A program made the position numbers and the translations under genes. From JBBDWK01 sp040902885 (GTDB lineage Bacteria > Acidobacteriota > Terriglobia > Bryobacterales > Bryobacteraceae), in contig JBBDWK010000042.1 in NCBI GenBank assembly GCA_040902885.1, forward strand, positions 1 through 64,000: a stretch of DNA of 64,000 bases, given 5' to 3'. The notes under the pieces were generated by a model that did no database searches, was not told the origin of the DNA, and saw only the letters and a program-made list of their open reading frames with translations. Of this stretch, positions 32,768-41,216 are shown in pieces (the first letter of the stretch is position 1; each line of letters starts with the position of its first letter).

Positions 32768-34225
32768 ATGAAGATACTGACCGCGGTCGAGATGCGCGAA
32801 GTGGACCGCCGCACCATCGAGTTGGGCATCCCCGGCATCGTCCTGATGGAGAACGCGGGCGCGCGCGTCGTCGACTTGCTGGTGGAGAAGTGGACGCCGC
32901 TGTCCGAACAGCGCATCGTGGTGTTGTGCGGCAAGGGCAATAACGGCGGCGACGGACTTGTGGTCGCGCGGCAATTGTTCACGCGCTTCCACCCGCGGGC
33001 GCTGCACGTGGTGCTGGCAGCCAATCCAACCGAATTTCAAGGCGATGCCGCCGCGAACTTCAGGATGCTCGAAGCCTGTGGCTGCCCTTGGACGCGGGAA
33101 CTGCCGCCCGATGCGGATCTGGTGATCGACGCGCTGCTGGGAACCGGCCTCAAAGGCCCGGCCACCGGCCCGATGCTCGAATGGATCCGGCGTGTGAACG
33201 CGGGCTTTCCATCCGCCAAGGTGGTTGCCGTCGATATTCCTTCGGGCCTGCCAGACGGTGAAGCCGTCCGCGCGGATTATACGGTCACGTTCACGGCGCT
33301 CAAGCTGGCTCATGCCCTGCCGCCCGCTTGCGACAGGATGGGCGAGCTGCGCCTGGCCGCGATTGGAAGCCCGCCCGCGCTCTTCGCGAACGTCTGGCTC
33401 TCGCTCTCGCAGCCGCGGCATTTCGAGAAGCTTCTCGCGCCGCGCGACCGTGCCGCGCATAAAGGCACCTTCGGGCACGCGCTGGTGGTGGGAGGAGCGC
33501 AAGGCAAAACGGGCGCCGCTTCCATGGCGGGCACCGCCGCGTTGCGCGCCGGAGCCGGCCTCGTGACGGTCGCCTCCTCCGCCGCATCGTATCCGCCCGA
33601 GCTGATGACCGCCGCGCTTCCTCAAACCTACGAAGAAATGTTGGAAACAGCGCAGGGAAAGAATGTTTTGGCGCTCGGCCCCGGCCTCGGCCGATGCGGC
33701 TACGCCGTGCGTGCCGTCGAGGAGTTTCCAAGCCCCATGGTCGTGGATGCCGACGGCCTCAACGCCATCGCCGGAGCGGAGTGGCGGGTGCAGGCCCGTT
33801 TGCGTGTGCTGACGCCCCACCCCGGCGAGATGGGGCGTCTCGCGGGAATCTCCACGGCGGAAGTGCAGGCCAACCGGCTCGCCGTGGCGCGTGAGTTCGC
33901 CTGCGCGCGAAATGTTTGCCTGGTGCTCAAGGGCCAGCGCACTTTGATTGCGTTCCCGGACGGCCGGGTCTTCGTGAACCCCACCGGCACGCCCGCGCTG
34001 GCGACGGGCGGCGCCGGCGACATACTCACGGGGCTCATCGCCGGGTTGCTCGCCCAATTTCCCGAGGACGCCGAGAGTGCTGTCCTCGCGGGCGTTTACC
34101 TGCACGGTCTGGCGGGCGAGTTCGGCGCGTCCGAGTTAGGGGAAAAGTGCCTCGTCGCCACCGACATTCTTCGTTACCTGCCCCGCGCCCTGGAGGAATG
34201 TGCCCGTTTACCGGACCGCCTCTGA
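32768..34225 (+). CDS. nnrDE: Bifunctional NAD(P)H-hydrate epimerase/dehydratase
   Basis: A 485-residue metabolite-repair enzyme. The N-terminal YjeF epimerase domain (~1-210; MENAGARV, GKGNNGGDGL, DALLGTGL) precedes the C-terminal ADP-dependent dehydratase (~220-485; GHALVVGG, TPHPGEMGRL, GTPALATGGAGDILTG). It restores damaged NAD(P)HX. The next gene, tsaE, overlaps its 3' end by 26 bases; this nnr-tsaE linkage is common in bacteria. Confidence 0.94.
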   Translation: MKILTAVEMREVDRRTIELGIPGIVLMENAGARVVDLLVEKWTPLSEQRIVVLCGKGNNGGDGLVVARQLFTRFHPRALHVVLAANPTEFQGDAAANFRMLEACGCPWTRELPPDADLVIDALLGTGLKGPATGPMLEWIRRVNAGFPSAKVVAVDIPSGLPDGEAVRADYTVTFTALKLAHALPPACDRMGELRLAAIGSPPALFANVWLSLSQPRHFEKLLAPRDRAAHKGTFGHALVVGGAQGKTGAASMAGTAALRAGAGLVTVASSAASYPPELMTAALPQTYEEMLETAQGKNVLALGPGLGRCGYAVRAVEEFPSPMVVDADGLNAIAGAEWRVQARLRVLTPHPGEMGRLAGISTAEVQANRLAVAREFACARNVCLVLKGQRTLIAFPDGRVFVNPTGTPALATGGAGDILTGLIAGLLAQFPEDAESAVLAGVYLHGLAGEFGASELGEKCLVATDILRYLPRALEECARLPDRL

Positions 34226-34607
34226 AGAGGATACGATCGCCCTGGGCGCAGCCATCGCGCGCTCGCTTCCCAAGCGCGCGGTCGTGCTTCTGATCGGCGA
34301 TCTTGGCGCGGGAAAGACGACGCTGGCCAAAGGAATCGTGAAGGGTTTGAACGCCGCGCAGCCCGATGAAGTCGCGAGCCCTACCTTCACGCTCATCCAC
34401 GAGTACGGCGCGGTCTACCACATCGACCTGTATCGTCTGGATGAGCCGCGCGAAGTGGCTTCTCTGGGGTTGGAGGAGATTTTTGAGAGCGAGGCGGTTG
34501 TGCTGATCGAATGGGGTGAGCGCTTTCCGGAGCTGATGCCCGAAGATCGCATCGAGATTCGCATTCGCCGCACAGGCGACGAGGAAAGGGAGTTCGAGGT
34601 CACATGA
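34200..34607 (+). CDS. tsaE: tRNA t6A synthesis ATPase TsaE
   Basis: A 135-residue P-loop ATPase with Walker A LGAGKTTLAKG near residue 37, and ASPTFTLIHEY plus YHIDLYRL typical of YjeE/TsaE. It works with TsaB/C/D to make N6-threonylcarbamoyladenosine at A37 of ANN-decoding tRNAs. The GTG at 34200 is used; GGAGG sits only 3 bases before it, closer than usual, but no better start is in frame. It overlaps the next gene by ATGA. Confidence 0.92.
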   Translation: MPVYRTASEEDTIALGAAIARSLPKRAVVLLIGDLGAGKTTLAKGIVKGLNAAQPDEVASPTFTLIHEYGAVYHIDLYRLDEPREVASLGLEEIFESEAVVLIEWGERFPELMPEDRIEIRIRRTGDEEREFEVT

Positions 34608-35365
34608 GCTCGGCGAGATGGGCGCTCGTGCTGGGCGCATCGAGTGGTTTCGGTGAAGCGGTGGCGCTGCAGCTTGCCGAAGACGGGATGGATATTTTTG
34701 GCGTGCATCTGGACCGGCGCGAGACGCTGCCCAAGGTAGAGCGGATTCGGGCGGGCATTCGCGGCTTCGGGCGCGAGTGCGTTTTCTTCAACGCCAACGC
34801 CGGCGACGACGAAAAACGTTGCGCCATCATCGAGGAGATCAAGACGCGCCAGCCGGAGGTGAAGGTGCTGTTCCATTCGCTCGCTTTCGGCGCGCTGAAG
34901 CCGCTCGCGGACCTCAACCGCCGGCAGATGGAGACGACCGCCGACATTATGGGCCACAGCCTGGTCTACTGGACCCGCGATCTGATTGCCGCCGGGCTGA
35001 TGAGCGCGGGCGGCCGCATTTTCGCCATGACCAGCGAAGGCGGCATTCGGGCCGTGCCGCAGTACGGCGCGGTGAGCGCGGCCAAGGCGATTCTCGAAGC
35101 GCACATCCGCCAGCTCGCCCTCGAGCTCGCGCCCTTGGGGATCACCGCCAATGCCATTCTCGCCGGAGTCGCGGACACGCCGGCTCTGCGCAAGATTCCC
35201 GGGCATGAAACGATCGTCGAATTCGCGCGGCGCCGCAACCCGCACGGGCGTTTGACCACTCCGGTTGACGTGGCTCGCTGCGTTTCCGTGTTATGCCACC
35301 CGAACACGTACTGGATGACCGGAAACACGCTGCGCGTGGATGGCGGCGAGAACTCGGTGGGTTGA
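34604..35365 (+). CDS. Enoyl-ACP reductase-like SDR (FabI/FabL type)
   Basis: A 253-residue SDR. The cofactor loop is GASSGFG, and the catalytic spacing is Tyr-x6-Lys (YGAVSAAK) rather than the Yx3K of ordinary SDRs. Tyr-x6-Lys is the signature of enoyl-ACP reductases FabI and FabL, which reduce the double bond in fatty acid elongation. The Rossmann loop and C-terminal TDALK-like segment (ADTPALRKIPG) look closer to FabL. It is therefore likely to be the enoyl reductase or a paralogue, potentially with altered triclosan sensitivity (inference). Confidence 0.78.
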   Translation: MSSARWALVLGASSGFGEAVALQLAEDGMDIFGVHLDRRETLPKVERIRAGIRGFGRECVFFNANAGDDEKRCAIIEEIKTRQPEVKVLFHSLAFGALKPLADLNRRQMETTADIMGHSLVYWTRDLIAAGLMSAGGRIFAMTSEGGIRAVPQYGAVSAAKAILEAHIRQLALELAPLGITANAILAGVADTPALRKIPGHETIVEFARRRNPHGRLTTPVDVARCVSVLCHPNTYWMTGNTLRVDGGENSVG

Positions 35366-35424
35366 CCGCTCCCTGCCGGTCGCGGCTCGGTAAGTTCTTC
35401 TGAGCCGCGACCGGCAGGGAGCGG
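35366..35424. repeat. 59-bp perfect palindrome (family member 2) acting as bidirectional terminator
   Basis: Two 23-base arms (35366-35388 and 35402-35424) are perfect reverse complements around a 13-base loop. A T5 run follows on the plus strand. It sits exactly between the stop of the enoyl-reductase-like gene and the stop of convergent rlmN, so it probably terminates plus-strand transcription. It shares arm sequence with 27800-27857. Confidence 0.85.
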
Positions 35425-35427
35425 TTT

Positions 35428-36453
35428 TTATGAATTTCGCTTGAGCTGCCCGCAGGCGGCGAAAATATCGCGCCCTCGCGGCTTGCGGATGAAGCAGGGC
35501 ATGGCGCGGCGGACGATGGCTTGAAACGATAAAACACGTTCAGTAGAAGGTGTTTCAAACGGAATCCCTGGCCCGGGGTTTAGGGCAATCAGGTTCACGG
35601 AACACTTCAGGTTGGCCAGCAGCTTCACCACGCGCCGCGCGTCGGCGTCCGTGTCGTTTACGCCGCCCAGCAGCACGTACTCAAACGTCAGCCGCTCCCA
35701 AGGCCGCAGCGGGTACGCCTTGCATGCCGCGAGAAGGTCTTTCAAACGATACTTGCGCGTGATCGGCATGAGCCGCTCCCGCATTTCTTCCGTCGAGGCA
35801 TTCAGCGATACCGCCAGCTTGGGGCGCACCGGCTCGCGGCCGAGCTCTTCCATCTTCGGAACGATGCCGGATGTCGATAGCGTGATGCGGCGCGGCGAGA
35901 GCGAGATGCCCGCGGGATCGGTGAGCAGCCGCGTGGCCTTGAGCACGTTCGGCAAGTTCAGCAGCGGTTCGCCCATGCCCATCATGACGATGTTCAGCCG
36001 GCTGCCTTCTTTCAGCAGCTCGTTGTCGCGCGCAACGAAGAGCACCTGGCCCACAATCTCGCCCGCCGTCAGGTTGCGTTCCAGGCCCATCAGCGCCGTC
36101 ATGCAGAACTTGCAATCCACCGGACATCCGACTTGCGTCGAGATGCAGATGGTGTCGCGGCCCGGCTCGGGCATCGTCACGGCTTCGACCGTACGGCCGT
36201 CTTCCAGACCCAGCAGGTAGCGGCGTGTGCCGTCCACTGAGTCGTAGCGCTTGGCCAGTTCGGGTTGCCCGATGGTGTGGCGCCCGGCAAGATCCGTGCG
36301 CAGAGACGACGGCAGAACGCGAATCTGCACGAGCTCGCCCACGTTCTGGCGATAGAGCGCTTCGTAAACCTGTTTGGCGCGAAAACCCGGCTGGGCCGGC
36401 CCGAGAGCCTCGCGGATCTCGTCCAGCTCCATGCCGAGAAGAGCTTGAGACAT
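35428..36453 (-). CDS. rlmN: 23S rRNA (adenine2503-C2)-methyltransferase RlmN
   Basis: A 341-residue radical SAM enzyme. The cluster-binding CxxxCxxC is in CPVDCKFC. The methyl-carrying Cys lies near the C-terminus (AMPCFIRKPRG), and the second catalytic Cys is in AACGQLKR. It methylates A2503 of 23S rRNA and A37 of some tRNAs. It is last of a minus-strand run, 21 bases after the SDR gene. Confidence 0.95.
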   Translation of the reverse strand: MSQALLGMELDEIREALGPAQPGFRAKQVYEALYRQNVGELVQIRVLPSSLRTDLAGRHTIGQPELAKRYDSVDGTRRYLLGLEDGRTVEAVTMPEPGRDTICISTQVGCPVDCKFCMTALMGLERNLTAGEIVGQVLFVARDNELLKEGSRLNIVMMGMGEPLLNLPNVLKATRLLTDPAGISLSPRRITLSTSGIVPKMEELGREPVRPKLAVSLNASTEEMRERLMPITRKYRLKDLLAACKAYPLRPWERLTFEYVLLGGVNDTDADARRVVKLLANLKCSVNLIALNPGPGIPFETPSTERVLSFQAIVRRAMPCFIRKPRGRDIFAACGQLKRNS

Positions 36454-36474
36454 CTTCCTTCAGTCTAACATCCG

Positions 36475-37191
36475 CTATCGCTGGCTCAGGCCGCCGTCAA
36501 CGGCTAAGACCTGGCCGGTGATGAAGTTAGAGGCGTTGAGAAAATAAGCGACGGCGTCCGCGATCTCTTCCGGCGTGCCGGGCCGCCGCGCCGGCGTGGC
36601 GCGCACCATGGCTTCCGCGCGGTCGTCCAGATCGCCGAAGGGAATCACCCCGGGCGCGACCGAGTTTACCGTGACCTCCGGCGCGAAGGCCTTGGCGAGC
36701 GCACGCGTCAGCATGATGACGCCGGCTTTCGAGGCGCAATAATGAGCGTGCTCGGCCCAGGGACGAATGCCGCCCAGGGAGCTGATGTTCACAATCCGTC
36801 CGCCACCGGTCTTGCGCATCAGGCGCGCTCCATTCTGACAGCAGAAGAACACGGCCTTGAGGTTTACGGAGTGAATGTAGTCCCAGGCGGCCTCGGTGAT
36901 GTCCATGGGATCGAGGCGAGTGAAGCGGGCCGCGTTATTGACCAGACCATCCAGCCGTCCCAGGCGCTGTTCCACATCGGCGAACATGCGCTCGATCTCG
37001 CGGACCTTTTCCAAATTGGCGTGGAAGAGCGGCGCATCGCCGCACTCCGCCGCCGTCTTGCGGGCCTCGCGTTCCGACGATTGATAGTGAATGGCTACGC
37101 GCGCGCCTTGAACCGCCAGATGCAGAGCGATGCCCCGGCCCACGCGTTTGGCCGCGCCCGTCACCAGCACCACTTTGCCTTCGAGAGACAT
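36475..37191 (-). CDS. SDR oxidoreductase, FabG/pteridine-reductase-like
   Basis: A 238-residue classical SDR. TGAAKRVGRGIA at residues ~11-22 contains the TGxxxRxG variation typical of pteridine reductases (PTR1/FolM). NNAA, the catalytic Ser (ISSLGGI), YxxxK (YCASK) and the C-terminal DGGLSQR follow. It may reduce dihydropteridines or a 3-ketoacyl substrate; the Arg-containing Gly motif favours the former. It starts 3 bases after the MFS gene stop. Confidence 0.8.
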   Translation of the reverse strand: MSLEGKVVLVTGAAKRVGRGIALHLAVQGARVAIHYQSSEREARKTAAECGDAPLFHANLEKVREIERMFADVEQRLGRLDGLVNNAARFTRLDPMDITEAAWDYIHSVNLKAVFFCCQNGARLMRKTGGGRIVNISSLGGIRPWAEHAHYCASKAGVIMLTRALAKAFAPEVTVNSVAPGVIPFGDLDDRAEAMVRATPARRPGTPEEIADAVAYFLNASNFITGQVLAVDGGLSQR

Positions 37192-37193
37192 GG

Positions 37194-38486
37194 TTATGCC
37201 GCGGGGGTTTCGCGAACCTGGACTTCTTCCGGCTGCTCATCGAGCCGCGGCGGCTCCTTCAGACGTCCCGTGAAGTGGGCCCAGGCCCAGAAGAGCGCGG
37301 TGGTGGTGCTAAGCACGCCCGCCCACGCGCCGATTACACGGGGATCGTAAGTCTGCGAAGCGATTCCGGCAAACATCATGGAGATCATCATGGTGGACCA
37401 GATCAGCGACTCGAGCGTGGCGAACACCCGCCCGCGAAACTCGTCCGGAACGTGCCGCAGCAGCTTGGACATATTGAGCACGCTGCTCACCGCGATGGCC
37501 GCTCGCGAGAGAGCGATGAAGATGAGCGCCGCCCAGAAACGATGCATCTGGCTGAAGACCACGTACGCGGCGCCGTGCAGAATATAGCAGATGAAGAGCA
37601 GGCGCTTGTAGTTGCCGAAGGAGATGCCGGTTCCCGTCCAGTGAGCGAAAAAGCCGCCGATTAGCAGCCCGATCCCGGCGCATCCCCAGATAATGCCGAT
37701 ACCCGCGGGCCCGCGTTCGAACACGATCTCTCCGAACAGGCTGAAGAGAATCTGCGCCGCTCCGCCGCCGCTGGCCCAGCCCACGCCGACCAGCGCGATG
37801 CCCAGCACAAGCGGCGTCGAGACAATGTACCGCAGACCTTCCTTGTAGTCGTGCCAGGGGCGCAATTTATCGCCTGTTGCGCGCGCGTTCCTTCGGGCTG
37901 TGAATGCGCCCTCCGGCAGGCGAATCTGCCAGATACACAGGGCCGAGACTACGAAAGAGAGCGTGTTGATGAGGAAGGCCCACGCGAAGCCGAACTGGGC
38001 AACGCTCGCCCCCGCCAGAAAAGTGCCGATGGTGAGCGTGGTCCACTGCGTGGTTTGGGTGAGCGAGTTGGCGGTGTGCAGCTCGTCCTTGCTGGCGATG
38101 GCGGGCAGTATGGCCGTGCGTCCGCTGGTGAAGAACGGCGAGGCGAACATGAGCATACCGCTGAGCAGGTAAAGCAGCCAGTTTTCGGGGCGATAGACCG
38201 TCAGGATGAAGGCGGCCGCCACCACGGCGCGAACCAGATCGCTGGCCAGCATGACCTGCCTGCGGTTCAAGCGGTCGAGCAGGACCCCGGCCAGCGGCCC
38301 GGCGAGCATGGCGGGAACCGCGCGGGCCAGCATCACGCCGCTCACCACCAGTCCGGACTTGGTGTGCGCCAGCGCCAGGCTGAAGACCGCGATGTTATTG
38401 AAGTGGTCGCCAATCTCGCTGACCACTTGGCCAGTCCAGGCGTACCGGTAATTGCGGTTGGTCCGCAGCAGTCGTACGAAGGACAT
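37194..38486 (-). CDS. MFS transporter (EntS-like)
   Basis: A 430-residue, 12-helix major facilitator. The N-terminal MSFVRLLRTNRNYRYAWTGQVVSEIGDHF matches the enterobactin-exporter/DUF894 branch, and motif A-like DRLNRRQVMLASD lies in the first cytoplasmic loop. Substrate is unknown. It shares one base with the upstream EamA gene (TGATG). Confidence 0.85.
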   Translation of the reverse strand: MSFVRLLRTNRNYRYAWTGQVVSEIGDHFNNIAVFSLALAHTKSGLVVSGVMLARAVPAMLAGPLAGVLLDRLNRRQVMLASDLVRAVVAAAFILTVYRPENWLLYLLSGMLMFASPFFTSGRTAILPAIASKDELHTANSLTQTTQWTTLTIGTFLAGASVAQFGFAWAFLINTLSFVVSALCIWQIRLPEGAFTARRNARATGDKLRPWHDYKEGLRYIVSTPLVLGIALVGVGWASGGGAAQILFSLFGEIVFERGPAGIGIIWGCAGIGLLIGGFFAHWTGTGISFGNYKRLLFICYILHGAAYVVFSQMHRFWAALIFIALSRAAIAVSSVLNMSKLLRHVPDEFRGRVFATLESLIWSTMMISMMFAGIASQTYDPRVIGAWAGVLSTTTALFWAWAHFTGRLKEPPRLDEQPEEVQVRETPAA

Positions 38487-39373
38487 CAGCCGCGCTCCGC
38501 AAGATAGACGCCGCTAAAGATCACCGCGCCTCCCGCGACCAGTTGCGGCGTGACCGGCTCCCCAAGCAGGAACACGGCCATCAAGCTCGCCAGAACCGGC
38601 TGAATATAGGAGAACGCCGCGATGCGCGAGGCCGCAACCCACTTCAAGGCGTAGTAGTAAATCAGGTAACAAATCACGGAGGGAAACAGGGCCATATAGA
38701 CCAGGCTGACCCAGCCCTGCACGCTGACGCGTTCGAAAGCGAAAGAGTGTGCGTGCCAGAAGGTAAGTGGCGCGACCGCGAGCGCGCCGCCGATCCAGCC
38801 CACCGTATTGACGGTTACCGAATCATGGCGCTCCGTGGCCGTCTTTCCATAGACCGTGAACAAAGCGAAGGTGAGCGCCGCGAGCAGAATGAGGAGATCG
38901 CCTTCGAAGCTCGCCGCTGCGGCCGGCTGCGAGGAAGGCCAGGCGTTCAGCACAGCCACACCCCCCACGGCAATGGCCATGCCGGCGGCCTTCCGCGCCG
39001 TGATGCGTTCCTGGCCGATGAAGGCCGCGATCAGCAGCACCAGAATGGGGGTCATGGCGATGATGAGCGCGGAATGGGTCACGCTGGTGCGGTTCAAACC
39101 CACAATGAAGAAAATCTGGTTGAGGGCGACTCCGAAGGTTCCTAGAACGAGCAGCAGAGGGAGATCGCTCTTCGTCAATACCGGTTTTGGCTGCCCATTG
39201 CGATGCTTCCACCAGAAGAATGGAGTGACGAACAGGCCCGCCAGCGCAATGCGCAACCCGCCGAGCAGGACGGGGGGGAACTCGCGCAAAGCCACCTTTC
39301 CGACAATGAAGTTGGCTGACCAGAAAAAGACCATCAGCGAGATGAGCCCGTATAAAAGAGGTTGGTTGCTCAA
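38486..39373 (-). CDS. EamA/DMT-superfamily transporter
   Basis: A 295-residue protein with ten predicted transmembrane helices in two EamA repeats (~10-140 and ~155-290). Family members export amino acids or metabolites or import nucleosides. Its position directly after the OSBS/NSAR-like gene (ATGA overlap) hints at transport of an amino-acid-derived compound, a weak inference. Confidence 0.85.
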   Translation of the reverse strand: MSNQPLLYGLISLMVFFWSANFIVGKVALREFPPVLLGGLRIALAGLFVTPFFWWKHRNGQPKPVLTKSDLPLLLVLGTFGVALNQIFFIVGLNRTSVTHSALIIAMTPILVLLIAAFIGQERITARKAAGMAIAVGGVAVLNAWPSSQPAAAASFEGDLLILLAALTFALFTVYGKTATERHDSVTVNTVGWIGGALAVAPLTFWHAHSFAFERVSVQGWVSLVYMALFPSVICYLIYYYALKWVAASRIAAFSYIQPVLASLMAVFLLGEPVTPQLVAGGAVIFSGVYLAERG

Positions 39374-40479
39374 CCGATCCTCTCTTCGCGAACTGTAATT
39401 TCCCGGAGATATCCCTCGTCAAGCTCGTAGCCGAAGCCGGGCTCGTCGCGTACCAGGATGGAACCGCGCCCGGTGACCTCGACGGGCGGCGAAATGATAT
39501 CGCGCGCCCAGTAGCGTTTGCTGGCCGAAACGTCCCCGGGCAGAGTGAAATTAGCAAGCGTGGAGAGCGCGATGTTGTGGGCCCGGCCAATGCCCGCTTC
39601 GAGCATGCCGCCGCACCACACCGGAATGCCGGCTTCCGCGGCTGCGTCGTGCACGCGTTTGGCTTCCCGGAAGCCGCCCACCCGGCCCAGCTTGATGTTG
39701 ATGACGCCGCAGGCCTTCATGCGAATGGCCTGTTCGGCATGGCGCGCGGAACGGATGCACTCGTCAAGGCAGATGGGCGTTTCGAGCCTGGCCTGAAGCG
39801 CCGCGTGGTCGATGATATCGTCGTGCGCGAGCGGTTGTTCGATCATCATGAGATAGAAGCGGTCGAGAAGTTTGAGATGGGCGGCGTCGGCGAGCGTGTA
39901 GGCCGAATTAGCGTCCGCCATCAGCTTGATGGCCGGAAATCGCTCGCGCACCTTTTCGACCACTTCCACGTCCCAGCCGGGCTTGATCTTGATCTTGATG
40001 CGCTGATAGCCCGCGGCCAGCTCGGCCTCGATCTTTTCCAGCAGCTGCGGCACCGTGTCCTGAATGCCGAGGGAGACGCCGCACGAAATTTCGGAGCGCG
40101 CTCCACCGCCGATGTGCAGGTAGAGAGGCTTGCCAAGCAGCCTTGCCTCCAGATCCCACAGCGCCGCTTCCAGACCGCCCGTGGCCATGCGATGCCCGCG
40201 AATGTGCGCGAAAAGCGGCGCCGCTTCCTCCGCACAGCGCAGCTCGCGATGGAGCACGCGCGGCACGGCGTAGTCGCGCAGAATGAGCCACGCCGACTCG
40301 GTCCATTCTTCGTTGTAGAAAGGATTTTCGCCCGCCGTGACCTCGCCCCAGCCGGCGCCGCCTTCGCCCGAGACTTCAACCAGCACGATGTCGCGTTTCG
40401 TGGTCCGTCCAAAGCTGGTCTCGAAGAAGTGCACCAGCGGCATGCGGATCTGTCGCAGAACCACCTTTTCGACCTTCAT
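39370..40479 (-). CDS. menC: o-Succinylbenzoate synthase / N-succinylamino acid racemase
   Basis: A 369-residue enolase-superfamily enzyme of the MLE subgroup. The second-strand KxK is at K162-K166 (acid/base K164), metal ligands are D189, E214 and D239, and the opposite-face base is K263 (INIKLGRVGG). These are the residues shared by OSBS and NSAR enzymes. The start at 40479 (MKVEKVVLRQ) gives an ATGA overlap with the GNAT gene; an ATG two codons earlier (40485) is possible. Pairing with a GNAT rather than with other men genes favours an N-acylamino acid racemase role, though OSBS activity cannot be excluded. Confidence 0.8.
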   Translation of the reverse strand: MKVEKVVLRQIRMPLVHFFETSFGRTTKRDIVLVEVSGEGGAGWGEVTAGENPFYNEEWTESAWLILRDYAVPRVLHRELRCAEEAAPLFAHIRGHRMATGGLEAALWDLEARLLGKPLYLHIGGGARSEISCGVSLGIQDTVPQLLEKIEAELAAGYQRIKIKIKPGWDVEVVEKVRERFPAIKLMADANSAYTLADAAHLKLLDRFYLMMIEQPLAHDDIIDHAALQARLETPICLDECIRSARHAEQAIRMKACGVINIKLGRVGGFREAKRVHDAAAEAGIPVWCGGMLEAGIGRAHNIALSTLANFTLPGDVSASKRYWARDIISPPVEVTGRGSILVRDEPGFGYELDEGYLREITVREERIG

Positions 40480-41216
40480 CGCCATTGCCCCAATAAATAG
40501 GTTCCGCTTTCCTCGGATTTCTCAAAGCCGACCACGGCCAGCCCGCGGTCGAAATATTCGCGGAACTGCCCAGCGATGGTTTGTTGAATCGCGCGCGCCT
40601 CGCGCCGGTCCTCGCGCCGTAGCCGGTCGATGGCCGCGGGAACGGAGATACGGGCTTCAATCTCCGGCCGCTTGCACGGCTTGCCGTGAATCGCGCCTTC
40701 CACGCGAGGGCTGGAAACCCACCACTCGGCTACGCAGCGGTCGGTGGGCAGGCCGCCGTGCAGAAAGCTCGACGAGGAGCCGTACTGGTTGGGGACGTAT
40801 CGGCGGATGATGGCGCCCAGGCGCTCGACGTTGAAGTACGCGTTCTTGATCTCGAGCGGATCGAAGGTCCATTCCACCAATTCAATGCCGCGCGCGACTG
40901 CATCCTCGCGCTGGCGCAATTTCATCAGGCGTCCGATGCCCCGGTTGTTGTAGTCGGGGAGCACGCCGAGCATGTGGCTGTGCAGGTAATACTTGCCGCC
41001 GGGTTTCAAACCGGGAATGGCGAGACAGAAGCCCACCATGCGGCCGCCCTCGAAGGCCCCGAAGGCGTGCCCGCCGATCTTGTCGGCCACAATGAACAGG
41101 CGGACCGGCAACAGTTCCACGTCCGCGAACCCCCAGATCCGCTTCTGGAGCTGGACGGCTTCGGCGAACTCGGGAATCTCCGAGAGCTGGCGCACCTCGA
41201 TTCCGGAGGGGTTCAT
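40476..41216 (-). CDS. GNAT-family acyltransferase paired with the OSBS/NSAR gene
   Basis: A 246-residue protein with one GNAT core (~10-150). The acyl-CoA-binding loop is in LPDYNNRGIGRLM and the beta-4/5 region in HSHMLGV. The C-terminal ~90 residues are an extra domain typical of COG3375-type predicted acetyltransferases. Members found beside NSAR genes can act as amino acid N-succinyltransferases. It overlaps mazG (ATGA) and menC (ATGA). Confidence 0.72.
   Translation of the reverse strand: MNPSGIEVRQLSEIPEFAEAVQLQKRIWGFADVELLPVRLFIVADKIGGHAFGAFEGGRMVGFCLAIPGLKPGGKYYLHSHMLGVLPDYNNRGIGRLMKLRQREDAVARGIELVEWTFDPLEIKNAYFNVERLGAIIRRYVPNQYGSSSSFLHGGLPTDRCVAEWWVSSPRVEGAIHGKPCKRPEIEARISVPAAIDRLRREDRREARAIQQTIAGQFREYFDRGLAVVGFEKSEESGTYLLGQWR

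Noticed and set aside
32132..34105. Minus-strand 657-residue open frame across the RsbU and nnrDE genes
   Set aside because: It spans two well-supported genes on the other strand and shows no domain signature.
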